DNA of 64,000 bases from Gnetum montanum (taxonomy: Eukaryota; Streptophyta; Gnetopsida; Gnetales; Gnetaceae), in assembly GCA_015680685.1 (NCBI GenBank), contig MNCI01009432.1, positions 107,679 through 171,678 of the forward strand, read 5' to 3'. The position numbers were made by a program, and so were the translations under genes. This document shows positions 34,982 through 46,560 of this stretch, in pieces (positions within the stretch are counted from its first letter, which is position 1; each line of letters opens with the position of its first letter). Below the pieces are notes generated by a model. It had not been told where the DNA came from. It did no database searches and worked only from the letters and a program-made list of their open reading frames with translations.

Positions 34982-36549
34982 TTGGTACCATATGTTATGA
35001 TGATTTTTCAATAAATTATTTGTTCAAAATTTAAGTAAAAAGATAGAACATAGGAAGTGGAAGCTGAAAGAGTCATTTTTCAAAAATAAATTAAAAGTAT
35101 TTGATGGGTAAATGTACATTGAAATTGTCCTAAATATTTAATAAAAAGTCCTATCTTAAATATTGGACCAAAATAACTCTTATTTCAAGTGATGTAAATG
35201 GGCCTATTAAAATTTATAAAAATGAAATTTTGTATTGTAATAATAACTTAAAATTTATGTAAATGGATTTTTATACTTATTCCTTTATTATTTATTTTGA
35301 ATGAGAGGCCAACTGCTAGTGATAGATCATTAATGTTAAATAATAATTTATCCATCAGACTCTAGTGAAGCCTATTTATAACATTAAATAATTTTCCATC
35401 TATAATGCTCTGGAAGAGGTTATCAATAAAGCTAAATAATATTTCATCCATGTCACTTAAGTAAATCCTACCAATAATACTAATTAATATTTTCATCCAA
35501 ATTCAAAGTTACAAACAAAGATAGATAGCATTCTAAGGGAAATCTATGTGTTTTCAAGAAATCCACAACATAATCAAAGCTTTCAAGAATATTTGCATTG
35601 GCAAGTATGAAATGGATGGTAGTTTCTAGTAGCTAAATTCTAGTAACAACATCAAAATCAGAATGAATAGAGGTCTTTCATTCATGGGAACTAAATTTCA
35701 ATGATAAATATGTAGGCATTGGCTTTAGATTTCATTACCTATAGGGACTAGTTACATTTTCTCTCTATATCTAGACTAATAAAATAAGAGCTAATCAAAG
35801 AACTCATTTGAAATGGCTAAGAAAAATAGAGACAATAATACAACCACCATAGTTATCATAGAGTCTCAAAGTACCACACAGTCTCACCTTATCCTTTTCT
35901 ACCTTTTCTTTCTATAGTGGTTTAATGATTAAACTTCATCCCATGATCATGTACTAATGTCAAAATCTATACCCATGATGAGCTAAATTATAGAAATTTT
36001 TATAAGTTCTTAATACATCCAAAGGCCATGAAATTCTCAATATAAGTACCTTATTACTCATCAAGGAAGAATATTCTTTCAATCAAATTATAGCTATATA
36101 CTAAGCTAGTACATAATATAATTTTCAGTTACCTCATAAATGGATTGGTTTATTACACTATTGGTAATGCACCTTTAGAACATTAGCACTCTAACTAAAA
36201 AAAACCTTTGCGATTATTGATACCATGAAGAGATGAAAAATCAACATTACATACCTTTAAGAAATAAGATGAAATTTCAAGAAAATATTAAGATTGGATG
36301 AGTATTACAAATGTTTTTACTTGGGAAAAGAAAATCACCGAAATGAATTCCATCAATATGTTAATAATAAAGTGGTATAGGAAAACCACCATGGTGATTG
36401 AATTATGGGCATAAAACTTATACTTAGAAATGAGATCATTAACATCATCCATATATATTAGCCTATAAAGCTCCATCAAGCAAGATTTTTGAGATTGATT
36501 GAATTTGGTGCTTCAAGAATTTTTTTCAATAAAAAAACATATTCAACAG
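34982..36549. other. No gene; degenerate ~50-bp repeats at 35315-35500
   Basis: Four degenerate units around 'GTTAAATAATATTTCATCCA' lie at 35315-35500. The same unit occurs at 34885-34915 and, inverted, at 37565-37670, all close to ends of the inverted-repeat family. The remainder, 35500-36549, is AT-rich with no recognisable gene. Confidence 0.5.
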
Positions 36550-37285
36550 AAAGGAATTTAATATTCATAGTGGATCTATGAAAACGAGATATGACAAGAT
36601 TCATAAAGAACATAAATTTGAAGAGTGCAATGATAGGGGAGATTCACTATTACAATTTGCAAGTGCATATGCCCTTGTAATTACAAATACTTATTTCTAG
36701 AAGAAGACATAACATGTAATTAGAGATAAATGTGGCATGGGTAAAATAGAATTTGCTAATTTCTTGTTGTACAAAAGAGACTAGGATATATATAAAGATT
36801 AGAAGGTCATACTTGAAAAAGCCTCACAACTCAACATCAACTAATGGTCATCAATTTAGCTATACAGAGGTTTAAAGGTAGTAATAGAGCTTTAAAAGGA
36901 ACTAAATGTATAAAATGGTGGAATTTGAAAGAAGAGAACATCACTTGATTTAGAGAACAATTGCTTCAAGAAGGCATGTAGAATTAACATTGGTCTACAA
37001 ATTTAATTTGGGATAAAATGGAAAGTTGCATTCATAAAATTAGTTTGACCATTTTTGATGGAAAAAAAATAGAGGTAAATGTAGTAGTAGAAAAATCCAA
37101 ATATAAGGCATTAAACAACTTCAATGAAAAATTAGAAATAAAGGAATGGGAATAGTTCATTTACGAATTTGCAAAACTTAGAAATAAGAAATATAAGGAC
37201 ATTGATTATGTCAAGTACATCAAAGAGGCAAATAAAACAATTTTGGTAAATGATAATGAAATCTTGGATAGGTGGAAAAACTATT

Positions 37286-37690
37286 TTAGATAAATATTTA
37301 TAATATATATCTATAATTTTCCCAAGAGAATATTTTTGGTTCTTCTGAAAAAGGATGTATGTTCTTACGAAATCCTCCAAATTCTTGTATAGAAAATCAT
37401 TTAATAGAGAAATGAAAAATGTGACATATATACCCAAGTGTATAGTTTTTTTCCAATGAATTTGGGTAGGATATACATATTAAAATTACCAAGAATGTTA
37501 GTATATAAAGCTTAAACACACACTAAAACTATGTGAAAGAATAGTAAAATTGGTTTTTTATGGATGAAATTTTATTTAGTGTTAGTCGATAGATCCTCAT
37601 AGAGCATTATGGATAATAATTATTTAGCATTACTAGTCTTTGATTGGTAGTTGGTCTCTTAGCCAAATTTATTTTCAAGAAATATTAAAT
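37286..37690. mobile_element. Small MITE-like insertion in LINE B
   Basis: Interrupts the LINE between the linker and the 'KIALLKIKNG' segment of RT. Its left end (ATATTTATAATATATATCTA, from about 37296) matches the terminal repeat of the 33431-34981 element. Near the right end 'TCTCTTAGCCAAATTTAT' (about 37658-37675) resembles that element's right end 'GCTCTCAGCTAAATTAT'. Boundaries are approximate. Confidence 0.4.
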
Positions 37691-39151
37691 GAACAATCTC
37701 CAAGAAAAACAAAATTTTGTTTTGGTTAATGAATTTTCATTTTTTTGAGATGAAGATAGCCTTATTAAAGATAAAAAATGGTAACGTTGTTGAGCTAGAT
37801 GACATTCCTATAGAAGCTTGGAAAGCACTAGGAGATATAAGAGTTACATGGCTTACATAATTATTCAAAAACAATTTGAAGGATGAAAAAATGTCCAACA
37901 ACAAATGAAAAATCATTATTGTTCCAATTTGCAAAAAAAAATAAGATGTTCAAAATTGTACAAATTATAGAAAAATCAAGCTAATGAGACATACTATGAA
38001 GCTTTGGAAGAGAGTTATAGACTAGTCTCTTAGAATTACATCAATAATATCAAAAAATCAATTTGAATTTATGCCAAGAAGATCTACTCTGAAGGCTATT
38101 TTCATGATATCATAATTGATGGAGAAATTTAGAAAATATAGATAAATTTTGAATATGATTTTCATTAACTTAAAAAATCTCCTTGATAAATATATTCAAG
38201 TGATTCAATTCATGTATGAAGTAACTACCACTAAAATTAGAACAACTTACAAAACTTAATTTTCTAGTTAGAGTATATCTACATTAAGGGTTTGCACTTA
38301 TCCCATACTTATTTTTCATTATTATGGATAAATTCAAAAAGAAAATACCAGATGAAATCCCTTGATGTATGTTATTGAAAAATGATATTTTGTTGGTGGA
38401 TATAGCTCTAAAAAATATTGCTTCTAAAGGGAAGAAGTGGAAACATGTTCTAGAGTTAAAAGGCTTAAAAATTAGTAGAAGTAAGAGAGAATATATAGAA
38501 TGCAATTTCAATAACAACATAAATATTGGAAAGATAAAAGTGAAAATTCATGGATAAAAAGACCCTCATTGCAAATAATTTCACTATTTACTATGAATGC
38601 TTCAATTAGATGTTGAAATTGATAAAGATATATGAAATTTGATTGAGATGTAATGGTCAAAATGGAGATAGGATAATAGTGTTTTATTTGATAGAATAAT
38701 CCAAATAAAACTAAAAAGAAAATTTTACAAGAAAGTAATGAGGCCTACTATTTTATGTGATGTTGAATGATGGGAAATACAAACAAGATGCATGAACAAC
38801 AAATTAGTGTCGAAAAATGTGAATGATTAGATAAATGTTAAATGTTACCAAAACAGATAAACTACACAATACATACATTAGAGTTAGAATTGAAATAACT
38901 TTTATTTTTGATACTTTATAGGAATGCCATGTTAGATGGTTTGACCATGTGCAAAGAAGATTAAACAGCAAGCATATAAAAAAAGGTTTCTATATCACAA
39001 TTCTAGAAAGGCTACTAAAAGAAAGACCAAAAGCAACATAGAAAAAAGCAATTAAAGACGATCTACAAAATAAAGATCTAGCTCTTCATAGAGGTAATGA
39101 CAAAAAAGGATTCATATAGCTAACCCATTTTGTTAGGACAAAGCTAGGATA

Positions 39152-39172
39152 ATGATGATGATGATGATGATG
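39152..39172 (+). repeat. (ATG)n tail of LINE B
   Basis: Seven ATG units directly after 'AAAGCTAGGATA'. It is the 3' terminal microsatellite typical of plant RTE LINEs and is mirrored in LINE C at 32511-32528. Confidence 0.75.
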
Positions 39173-39175
39173 AAG

Positions 39176-40094
39176 ATAGTAATGCACCTTAAAAATTCTT
39201 TCTTTCAACATATGTTCTTTAATATTATAACTTTTTAATTGATGACAATGAAGTAAATTATACTCACTAGAAGCCTTCTCCATCATGTTTATGTAAGATG
39301 AACTAATTTATCTTTAGCATTTAAAATTTTCATGTAATTAGCAATTCTCTCAACATGTAAAGGCTTAAGTAGTCTAAATTATTCTTTGAATGCATGATTT
39401 TTATTAATTTCATTTAATGTATAACTTTCAAAAAAATGTGCTCTAATCATTTTGGAAAGGTATCCAGTTTGCTAATTGGATTCTTTCTCCCTATATGACA
39501 ATCATTCCTAGATCTCATGTTTTCAAAAGCATTTGGAGGCCTTTGTAGGTATTATATAATTATATAGATTAGATTAATGTTAAGTTCAATCTTACCCTTC
39601 TTTCTAATCTTTGTCCATGGTGGTTATCTCTTTCACTTTCTCCTCTTGCTACTACATATTCTCAAGTGGCTACTTGTTGATTTCAAAAGGAAATGATTTC
39701 TCTTAGTTGCCTACATCTTGCTGACCAATGGATTTCTTAGGAAATGTTTGATAATTTTTATGGGGTATCTATGATCATGCATCATAACTTTGATTGAATT
39801 TATAATTTTATTCACCTCTATTTAAAGTTAGATTCTTTCTTTTAAAGTATTTTTCATGGCCTTTATTGGACTAATGGATTGAAACTTTTGCCTTATAAGT
39901 TGTATGTTCCATTTTAATTTTTACACAACTCCTCAATTGTTATTAATCACTACAATAGGTTTTGGCATAAACAATAATCAAAATAATGTTGGCTGTCTAC
40001 CTTCAAGTGAATATGGAAGCTTCTTTCTCTACCTAAAATTCAACAATCTCTTTATGTTACCAAAACCTTTATGTCACCTATAACCATGAGAAAA
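39176..40094. other. No recognised gene; one coding-like remnant
   Basis: On the minus strand 39296-39452 reads as a protein-like stretch with 'FFESYTLNEINKNHAFKE' and 'LHVERIANYMKILNAKDKL', interrupted once by TAA. I do not recognise the family. The rest is AT-rich and unassigned. Confidence 0.3.
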
Positions 40095-40930
40095 GTGGGT
40101 CCCAAAACTGACATAACGATGCTTTAAAAAAACCACGTGAGTGACTTTTGAGTTTTGGTGTCCCAAAACTAACAAAAGATTATTTAGACCACACAAGTGA
40201 CTTTTCAGTTTGGGAAACCTCCAGTGACTGTCTTAATTTCATCCATAGATTGTAAAAGGACCAAGTGAGCGACTTTTGAGTTTTGAGGACAGAAGAGACA
40301 CAAGTGTTTTGAGGATGCAGAAAGATTCATTATTGAGGATCTTAAAGCTGACAGACAGATTTGTTATTTTGACCTCCAACAGAAGAGACAAGTGTTTTGA
40401 GGATCTTAAAACTGGCAGAAAGATTTGTGATTGAGGATCTTAAAACTGACAGAAGGATTCGTTATTTAGACCTCCGCTTGAGTGACTTTTAAGTTATCAG
40501 GTCCCAAAATTAACAGAAGAGTTTTGAGGGTCCAAAACTGACACAAAGATGCTTTATTTAGACCACACAAGTGACTTTTCAGTTTTAAGAGATGCTTGAG
40601 TGAATATGTCTAATCTCATCCATAGATTGACAGATCTGATCTAATTGGTAAATGGGTAACCCTTTTTATAAATCAGATTTAGGAAATCAAAACAGGTATA
40701 AAAATTGGATTAAAATGTTCAATATTTACAAAAGAGAGTACTTACAGCATTCATATTAGTAACCACATTTTTCATTTTTTTTATCTTGAGAGCTCAGTTA
40801 GAATAAAAACTCAAATATAAAAATTTCTGACCAAGTAGATCCCAAAAATGACATACAGATGCCTTATTTAGACTTGATAAGTGACTTGTGACTTTTGAGT
40901 GATGCTCAAGTGACAGTGTGTCTTAATCTT
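40095..40930 (+). repeat. Degenerate minisatellite-like array
   Basis: Repeated blocks 'GTCCCAAAACTGACATAA', 'GATGCTTTATTTAGACCAC' and 'AAGTGACTTTTGAGTTTTG' recur at about 40097, 40161, 40255, 40500, 40540 and 40848. Interleaved with them are 'GAGGATCTTAAAACTGACAG' units at 40336, 40398 and 40433. Spacing is irregular, so it is a scrambled higher-order array rather than a simple tandem. Confidence 0.65.
40602..40703 (+). repeat. 102-bp direct repeat, copy 1
   Basis: Nearly identical (about four mismatches) to 41571-41672. Both copies end in GGTATAAAA, a possible TATA box. Confidence 0.8.
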
Positions 40931-41570
40931 ATCATATCGTTTTCAACACTACTGCTCATAAACTGTTGCCAAAAAGATACCACGCAGAAAATACAATGAA
41001 TCAAGGTCTCACCACAGGATTCACAATGCATAAACATTGTAATTGCGATGTCTGCTTCAACAGTAATTGTCTGCTATGCTTGTCACCTGCAATAATATCA
41101 TTTTCAATAGTTATTGATCAAGATAACCGAGAGTCTGAGGGTTGCTCTTAAGAATTTCAAGCCGTGTCTGGTGTGACTGTGGGATAGCAAAAGGCCTGAT
41201 TTCTTATAATAGGGTTGTTCTTAATTATTTAATATTTGATTCTTCTTGACTTCTGTTTCCATCGTGACTCTTTATCAAGCAAATATGCCTGAGATGATAA
41301 CTGTTGAACATGGTAACAACTTTGCTAAGATGGTCTGCGGATCATTCATCACTCAAATCAATTCTAATAGTTGAGGGTTGAAACTGAGGCGTGCAGGCTG
41401 TTGGACGTAACATCGCGCACTTGTGCAGATCTTCTAGTTTAAGAGTTTAAATTAAATTTTAGTTTAATACTTTAAAATAAATATAAAGACTTCTTTTTTA
41501 GTTACAAACGATTTTTGTTTTCATTTGCTTGAATAGGCAGCATTTAAAGATAAAAACAATAAGATAAANT
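40704..41570. other. Spacer between the two 102-bp repeats, no gene recognised
   Basis: Somewhat less AT-biased than its surroundings and retaining some CpG. A 61-codon ORF at 40966-41151 contains several Cys and His residues ('HKHCNCDVCFNSNCLLC') but matches no family I know. A single N at 41569 lies next to the second repeat. Confidence 0.35.
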
Positions 41571-41672
41571 GACTATGTCTAATCTCATCCGTAGAGTGAC
41601 AAATCTGATCTAATTGGTAAATGGGTAACCCTTTTTATAAATCAGATTTAGGAAATCAAAACAGGTATAAAA
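41571..41672 (+). repeat. 102-bp direct repeat, copy 2
   Basis: Starts two bases after the single N at 41569. See copy 1. After it come a pyrimidine-rich tract (41695-41770) and then unassigned sequence to 43016. Confidence 0.8.
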
Positions 41673-43016
41673 GAAGGCATCATTAGAAATTAGAAAGCCT
41701 TTCTTTTTTTTTCTTTTTTTCTCTTTCATCCATTCTCATCTCCATTGCTTCTACTTTCATCTCTATTCTCATCATTTTTATTGCTGCTATTGACACATTG
41801 CTACTTCTTGTTAATTGTTGCTTACACCCTACAAATTGCTGCTAATGTCTTATTCTTGCTACTACCACTTATTGGTTGTTATTTGGTGCTATCTATAAGT
41901 TGTTTCTACATAGTATTACTATGATATTGTTGCTTGCAAGCTACTTGTGACTCCACTAAGTTTCTATTTTGTAGCAATTTTATTAATTTAATATTGCTAT
42001 TTATTCAAGTTATTTTTTCACTATTCAATGTTTCTACTAAATGCAAGTTATTTAATATTTTCAATTTAATATTTTTTCAATTTTTTAACTCTTACGATGA
42101 GCAAGGTGCCCTACATAATACTTTGCAAAATCATTTCGATGTTGTGTGTTAGTTTACCTTTGCTACCAAAATTAACAAAAGAAGGGGTAGTACTTTAGTT
42201 TTTTTAACCAACATTTCGTTTTCTAATTTTTCAACTCAAAATTTTTTTTCATTATCAAAATTTTAAAAATATATGTAAAAAAGAATTTTTTTCTTGTTAA
42301 CTTAATTTATGGTTAGACCTACTGGCACTTATAGGCCTCAAACTAGGAAATAACAAAACAGAACTTTTTCATTATCAACTTATTTTATGTGTAGATCTAA
42401 GGATACCCTTATGTCCCAAACCAGAAAAACATCTTAATAAAATTTCCTAGCTATATAATTTTCTACATACATCCCTATAAAGCCTAGGATGAGGCACTTT
42501 TGTTATCTGAAAATGGCTAATCCTCCCCCATAGCCTTTAATCAATAACCTTTTAAACTTCAAAAATTTTAACCTTATTCCAATGTCTCTCCAACATACTT
42601 TCCTTTTGTTTCAAACCTACCTATAATGATGCTCATCAACATCTTTAAAATTTCAAGATACTATTAGGTATTGACAATGATGAGTGGTGGAGTAGTCCAA
42701 TCCAACCATATGAGATATGAGTGTTCATGCATAGCCTAGCTAAATTTTGTAGACAAGGCAATCTGATTATGCTAGTAATTGATTTGAGTACATGATCATT
42801 GCCTTCCCGTGTGAGCAAGTAAAATCAAAGCATATGGTTTAAGTCACATTGAGATGTATGATAATTGATGTTGTTTTAGCCATTTTACTCATGCTAAACA
42901 TAAGGTAAATGAAAGTGGTTTCTACGTATAAGTAAACAACAAATGAATCTAGTTTAGCCTAAGCAATGGATATCCATTCCTAACTCTCCGCACATGCTTT
43001 CAACTTATGTAATTGT
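41673..43016. other. No gene seen
   Basis: Pyrimidine-rich and (TGCT/TTGCTAC)-like low-complexity sequence to about 41960, then AT-rich sequence with no ORF or motif I recognise. Confidence 0.5.
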
Positions 43017-43746
43017 TGTTAGGATTACCAAGAACCTCACTACTACGTGAGCTAAGTGATAATAGTACAAGGTTACCAAACAATCACACTTTATGCTTGG
43101 AATTAGTCATATCCATTCCACTTAACAACAATAAAAGTAAAGGTCATGGGAAAGTAAATAGTAACTAAGAAAATAGTAATTAGTAGACTAAGGGAAAATA
43201 GTAAACATTATTCTAGGTAAATAATAAAAACTAAGTGGATGTTGCAATGGTATAAAGTAATCTCGATCTTTATTATCATTCACACTTGTGTTCAAGTACA
43301 AGATGCTTGAATAAAAAATTTGTACAATCACTTCACACCACATTGTAGGCATATATTGCTAATTGCTAGGTACTAAAATCCAAGAAAAAAAACTAATAGA
43401 GTTTCACTAAGGTGAAATGAAATTGTTGTTTGAACCATGCACCTAAGTGTCGTATTTATAGGCTTGCATGTATCCACGATATTGGATATTTGACATCATA
43501 GCTTGTTCCCCAATATCATGGATCCGATATCATGGCTCTAATATTAGATGCTCAATATTGTAGCTAATCAAAATATGATTTATATATCTCCATGACTGAC
43601 TAAAAAATCATCCTTGAGTTAAAACAAAATGAGGATGGAATTCCTTACAAAATTGAAAGGTAGATTTACATGACACTAACTACTATGTACATGACTCTTA
43701 AGTGTCATAGTGGTGTTTACAAACTAACATAAGATATGACATGACA
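43017..43746 (-). repeat. 3' LTR of coiled-coil element copy C
   Basis: Minus-strand LTR (TGTCATGTC...CCTAACA) matching copy A 1921-2598, including 'CTCAAGGATGATTTTT' and 'GTCATGGAG'. It has a TATA box (CTATAAATACG, 43451-43461) and, upstream of it in LTR orientation, a run of degenerate 'GATATCGGATCCAT' units at 43471-43560. Confidence 0.65.
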
Positions 43747-43899
43747 CTTTAACAAAAAAACAAAAATTTGGTAAAGCTTGATGTAGCCTTATGTAGTTCT
43801 TGGTGGTAGTGGCTCCTCCATTGATTACTTCCTCTTGTCATCAAGCTTTTAAAATTTTTACTTGTTTAGAAGTGCCTAAAGTTTTTCCTCTTTCATTAT

Positions 43900-46560
43900 T
43901 CAGTCATGTATCATCCATGCTTATTATGCAATATGTGATGGAGTAGGTACATCCCATGGGCATGGTAGCTGTGGAGACCTCTGATTTTCCTTGACATACC
44001 AAGTTGTGAACTACCTCCTCTCCTTGTTGAATACTCTAGCCTTTTTGCATAATTCATGATAGTCAAATAATCTTTTCGCTAGGTTTACTACTACATCTTT
44101 TTGCTCTTGGTAGCTAGCCTTCATTTCTTCCAATTTAGAGTTTGCTACTTGGAGTTTCTGCAAATCATCTTTTCAATTTGCAAAATTTTTTTCATATAGA
44201 GCATATGTGGCTATTACTTGTTGTTCCAATTCATTTTTGGGCCTAATTGCTATTAACATGGTCAAGTTAGTGTAACAAAGGTTAGCAAACCCCATCTACT
44301 CTTTCATGTCCTTGATCTACAGGTTTTTATTTTTCACTTCCACCTATTGAATGTGGGTGTAACTTTCTAGGATGGGTTACTAGTTAGGATTTTGTGCTAA
44401 AATGGAGCTAATTTTGGCTTTAGCAATCTAGATCTCTTTCTCATTTATCTACTTGTACATGCCCACCTAATCACAAAACTATTTCTTAAGCCTTTTGTGT
44501 TTTTTGCTCATTTTGCCATGTGCTTATTTCAATGGCTAACTTTTGACAGATGGCATATACCTCCTCCATTAAGAGGGCTCAATTTTCTCATGCGAGGTAG
44601 CTCATTTATTGGTTGTCCCTCACTAGTTGTTTCCTTAACTAGTGGATGCTCTTCTGCAAAATGTTTTTCTACTTTCTAATAGTGGTTAACCTTATGTTAT
44701 TAGAAGCAAGTTTTTTATTTTCTTCTTGGACTATGGTAAGTGCCTTAGCATGTGCATACATTTGTGCTCCCACTACGGAATAATTTCATACCACTTTCTT
44801 CTTCTCTATTTCCATCTATTTATTTTTCTTGACTCGGTGATTCATTTTTTTAGTTTTAAACTACTTTAGATGATCAAGTGCAATGAATTGAGTTGGATCT
44901 CTTCGTTCAGATCTTAGGGCTATGAGCTCTTCTTGTAATCTCAAAATTTCATTTTTTGCATGCTCTACCATTTTCTTTGTCATGACTAGTTTTCCTTTGG
45001 TAGTAATGAGATTAGATTGTATTAAATGACATTACTAGGGATGTCAAAAAGTGTTGTCATGACTTGCCCAGTCTGTAGTAGTCTATCAAGCACTTCCTCA
45101 TGCTTAGTAGGAGTCATCAAGGTTCTGACTAACATTTGAGCATCTTTGGCTCCAGTTAGATTTGCTGGTGGCATAATAAATACATTGAATAATTATTTAA
45201 TGTGATCATTGATCACTTTTGCTACTTATGCTACATCTTGGTATTGCATTACCATGATTGTGACTCCTTCTCCTATCTCTAGCACCACTTGGAACAATGC
45301 AACATTCCCAGAGATCTATTATGATCATTAATCCCCTTCTCCCGACTATAGTGAGATCTGTCCATTTGTTGGATTTGTTGAAGTTGTGGGTTGGATGCCA
45401 CTTTTAATAACTCTATAAAGGTTGGCCTCCTCCCTTATTCCCCAACTAATGGTTTCTACAATCTATTGCAGATGACTCATTGATGGTCTATAATCTTGTA
45501 GTGGTAGTGGTGGAACTTGTTGTTGTTGTTGTTGCTGCTCTTGCTTTTGTTGTTGTTGTTTTTGTTGCTCTTTCTCTTATTCATGTTCTTATTCTTTATC
45601 TTGATCTTTCCTAGGTGGTGTTGGTTTAAGAAATTTAGCATATGAAGCATTTTGGACTCTCCTAGAAATGTCATTGGTGTATCCTAGGATTTAGGATCAG
45701 TTACACAACTTTCTAATAAGGCACAAAAATGTAAGTGTTAGCTTTCCTACCTTTCTTTCTTCAAACTATCTCTGAATTTCCATAAAATATAGTTGTGTGA
45801 GGTTGACATTGTATTTCCCCATCAAGATTACACTTTCTTTGGCTGCATAAGTGGATACTCAGTTGAGTCCTTTTGTTAGGAATAGGTGATAGGTGATAAT
45901 TTTGAAGTAGGTTCTTTCTTCTAGAGTTAGCTCATTATAGCCATTAGCTTCTTTGCCATATGCCCGTTTTAGCCATAGTTTTCTAGTTTCAAATCTGATT
46001 AGGTGGACAGATGTGCTAACCTTGATCCTTCATTGGGTATATTTATAGCTTCTACAATTGCCTTGATCAAGAATGAAACTGAGACTCCTCCAATGTTAAC
46101 TGTGGTACCCTCTTCTTGATTGTGCCAAAAATGGTAGGTTTTCCCAAGGTATCATTCATCACTATTAGATAGGATAGGCCACAATGGTAATGCCTTAAGT
46201 TGCATCTTTGCTGCTACTAGCATAAATTTCATGAATGGGCCAAAGTTCATCTTCACAATAACCATGGTTAGGATGGATCTTTCTTAAATAGCTTAGAGGT
46301 AGTCTTGTGAGAACATGAGTCATTGTGCTTGCATTAGTGGTTCCTCTACGTCTCCTTTGGCCAATTGTCTTATAGTAATAGTTTCTTAATGAATGCTAAA
46401 TGGTTAGGCTTCCTACTCCTCGTGTTATGGTTTTTTCCCTCTAGTTTGGCCTCTACCTTAGTCTCTTGGTCATTTGCTTGTACCTTGTGAGGGTCATCCT
46501 TGTGCTCCTCTCTTTGGGATCATTTGCAATCATTAAGAAATTGGGAATCATTAGAAGGTG
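43900..46560 (-). pseudogene. polyQ and coiled-coil protein of an LTR element, copy C (best preserved)
   Basis: Minus-strand order: an N-terminal globular-looking region with 'MNFGPFMKFMLVAAKMQL' and 'TVNIGGVSVSFLIKAIVEAI' (46010-46270), 'LTLEERTYFKIITYHLFLTK' (about 45870-45930), a frame change, a polyQ tract (45518-45570), then about 500 codons rich in Glu, Lys, Gln and Leu, almost open apart from TAG/TAA at likely Gln. These include 'LITTKGKLVMTKKMVEHAK' and 'LQKLQVANSKLEEMKASYQE', and end with 'RLFDYHELCKKARVFNKERR' near 44030-44095. The heptad-like composition suggests a long coiled coil. No protease, RT or integrase motif. The product is unknown; a Gag-like particle protein or a scaffold is inference. 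Confidence 0.65.
45518..45570 (-). repeat. CAA/CAG repeat coding polyQ in copy C
   Basis: Minus-strand (CAA)n with a few CAG and AAG codons, in the frame that continues into the coiled-coil part. Confidence 0.7.

Larger units (their letters stand above)
36550..39175 (+). pseudogene. RTE-type LINE B (endonuclease C-terminus and RT), decayed
   Basis: The endonuclease end is visible as 'GDSLLQFASAYALVITNTYF' (36632-36695), the pattern of plant RTE ORFs. The linker runs through 'FIYEFAKLRNKKYKDIDYVK' and 'NEILDRWKNYF' (to 37290). After an inserted small element, RT resumes: 'IPIEAWKALGDI' (37807-37842), 'NYRKIKLMRHTMKLWKRVI' (37966-38022), 'FMPRRSTLKAIF' (38065-38102), 'MLLKNDILLVD' at 38369 (FADDI changed to LKNDI, catalytic Asp lost), 'LELKGLKISRSKREYIEC' (38450-38503) and the late 'FDHVQRRLN' segment near 38940. 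It ends in (ATG)n at 39152-39172. Stops are frequent. Confidence 0.8.

Noticed and set aside
40966-41151. Cys/His-rich 61-codon ORF as a zinc-binding or secreted peptide gene
   Set aside because: No regular Cys spacing of a known family, no signal peptide, and it lies between repeats next to an N.
45477-45674. 65-codon Lys/Asn-rich minus-strand ORF
   Set aside because: Frame-shifted reading of the CAA repeat; the polyQ frame continues into the long coiled-coil region.
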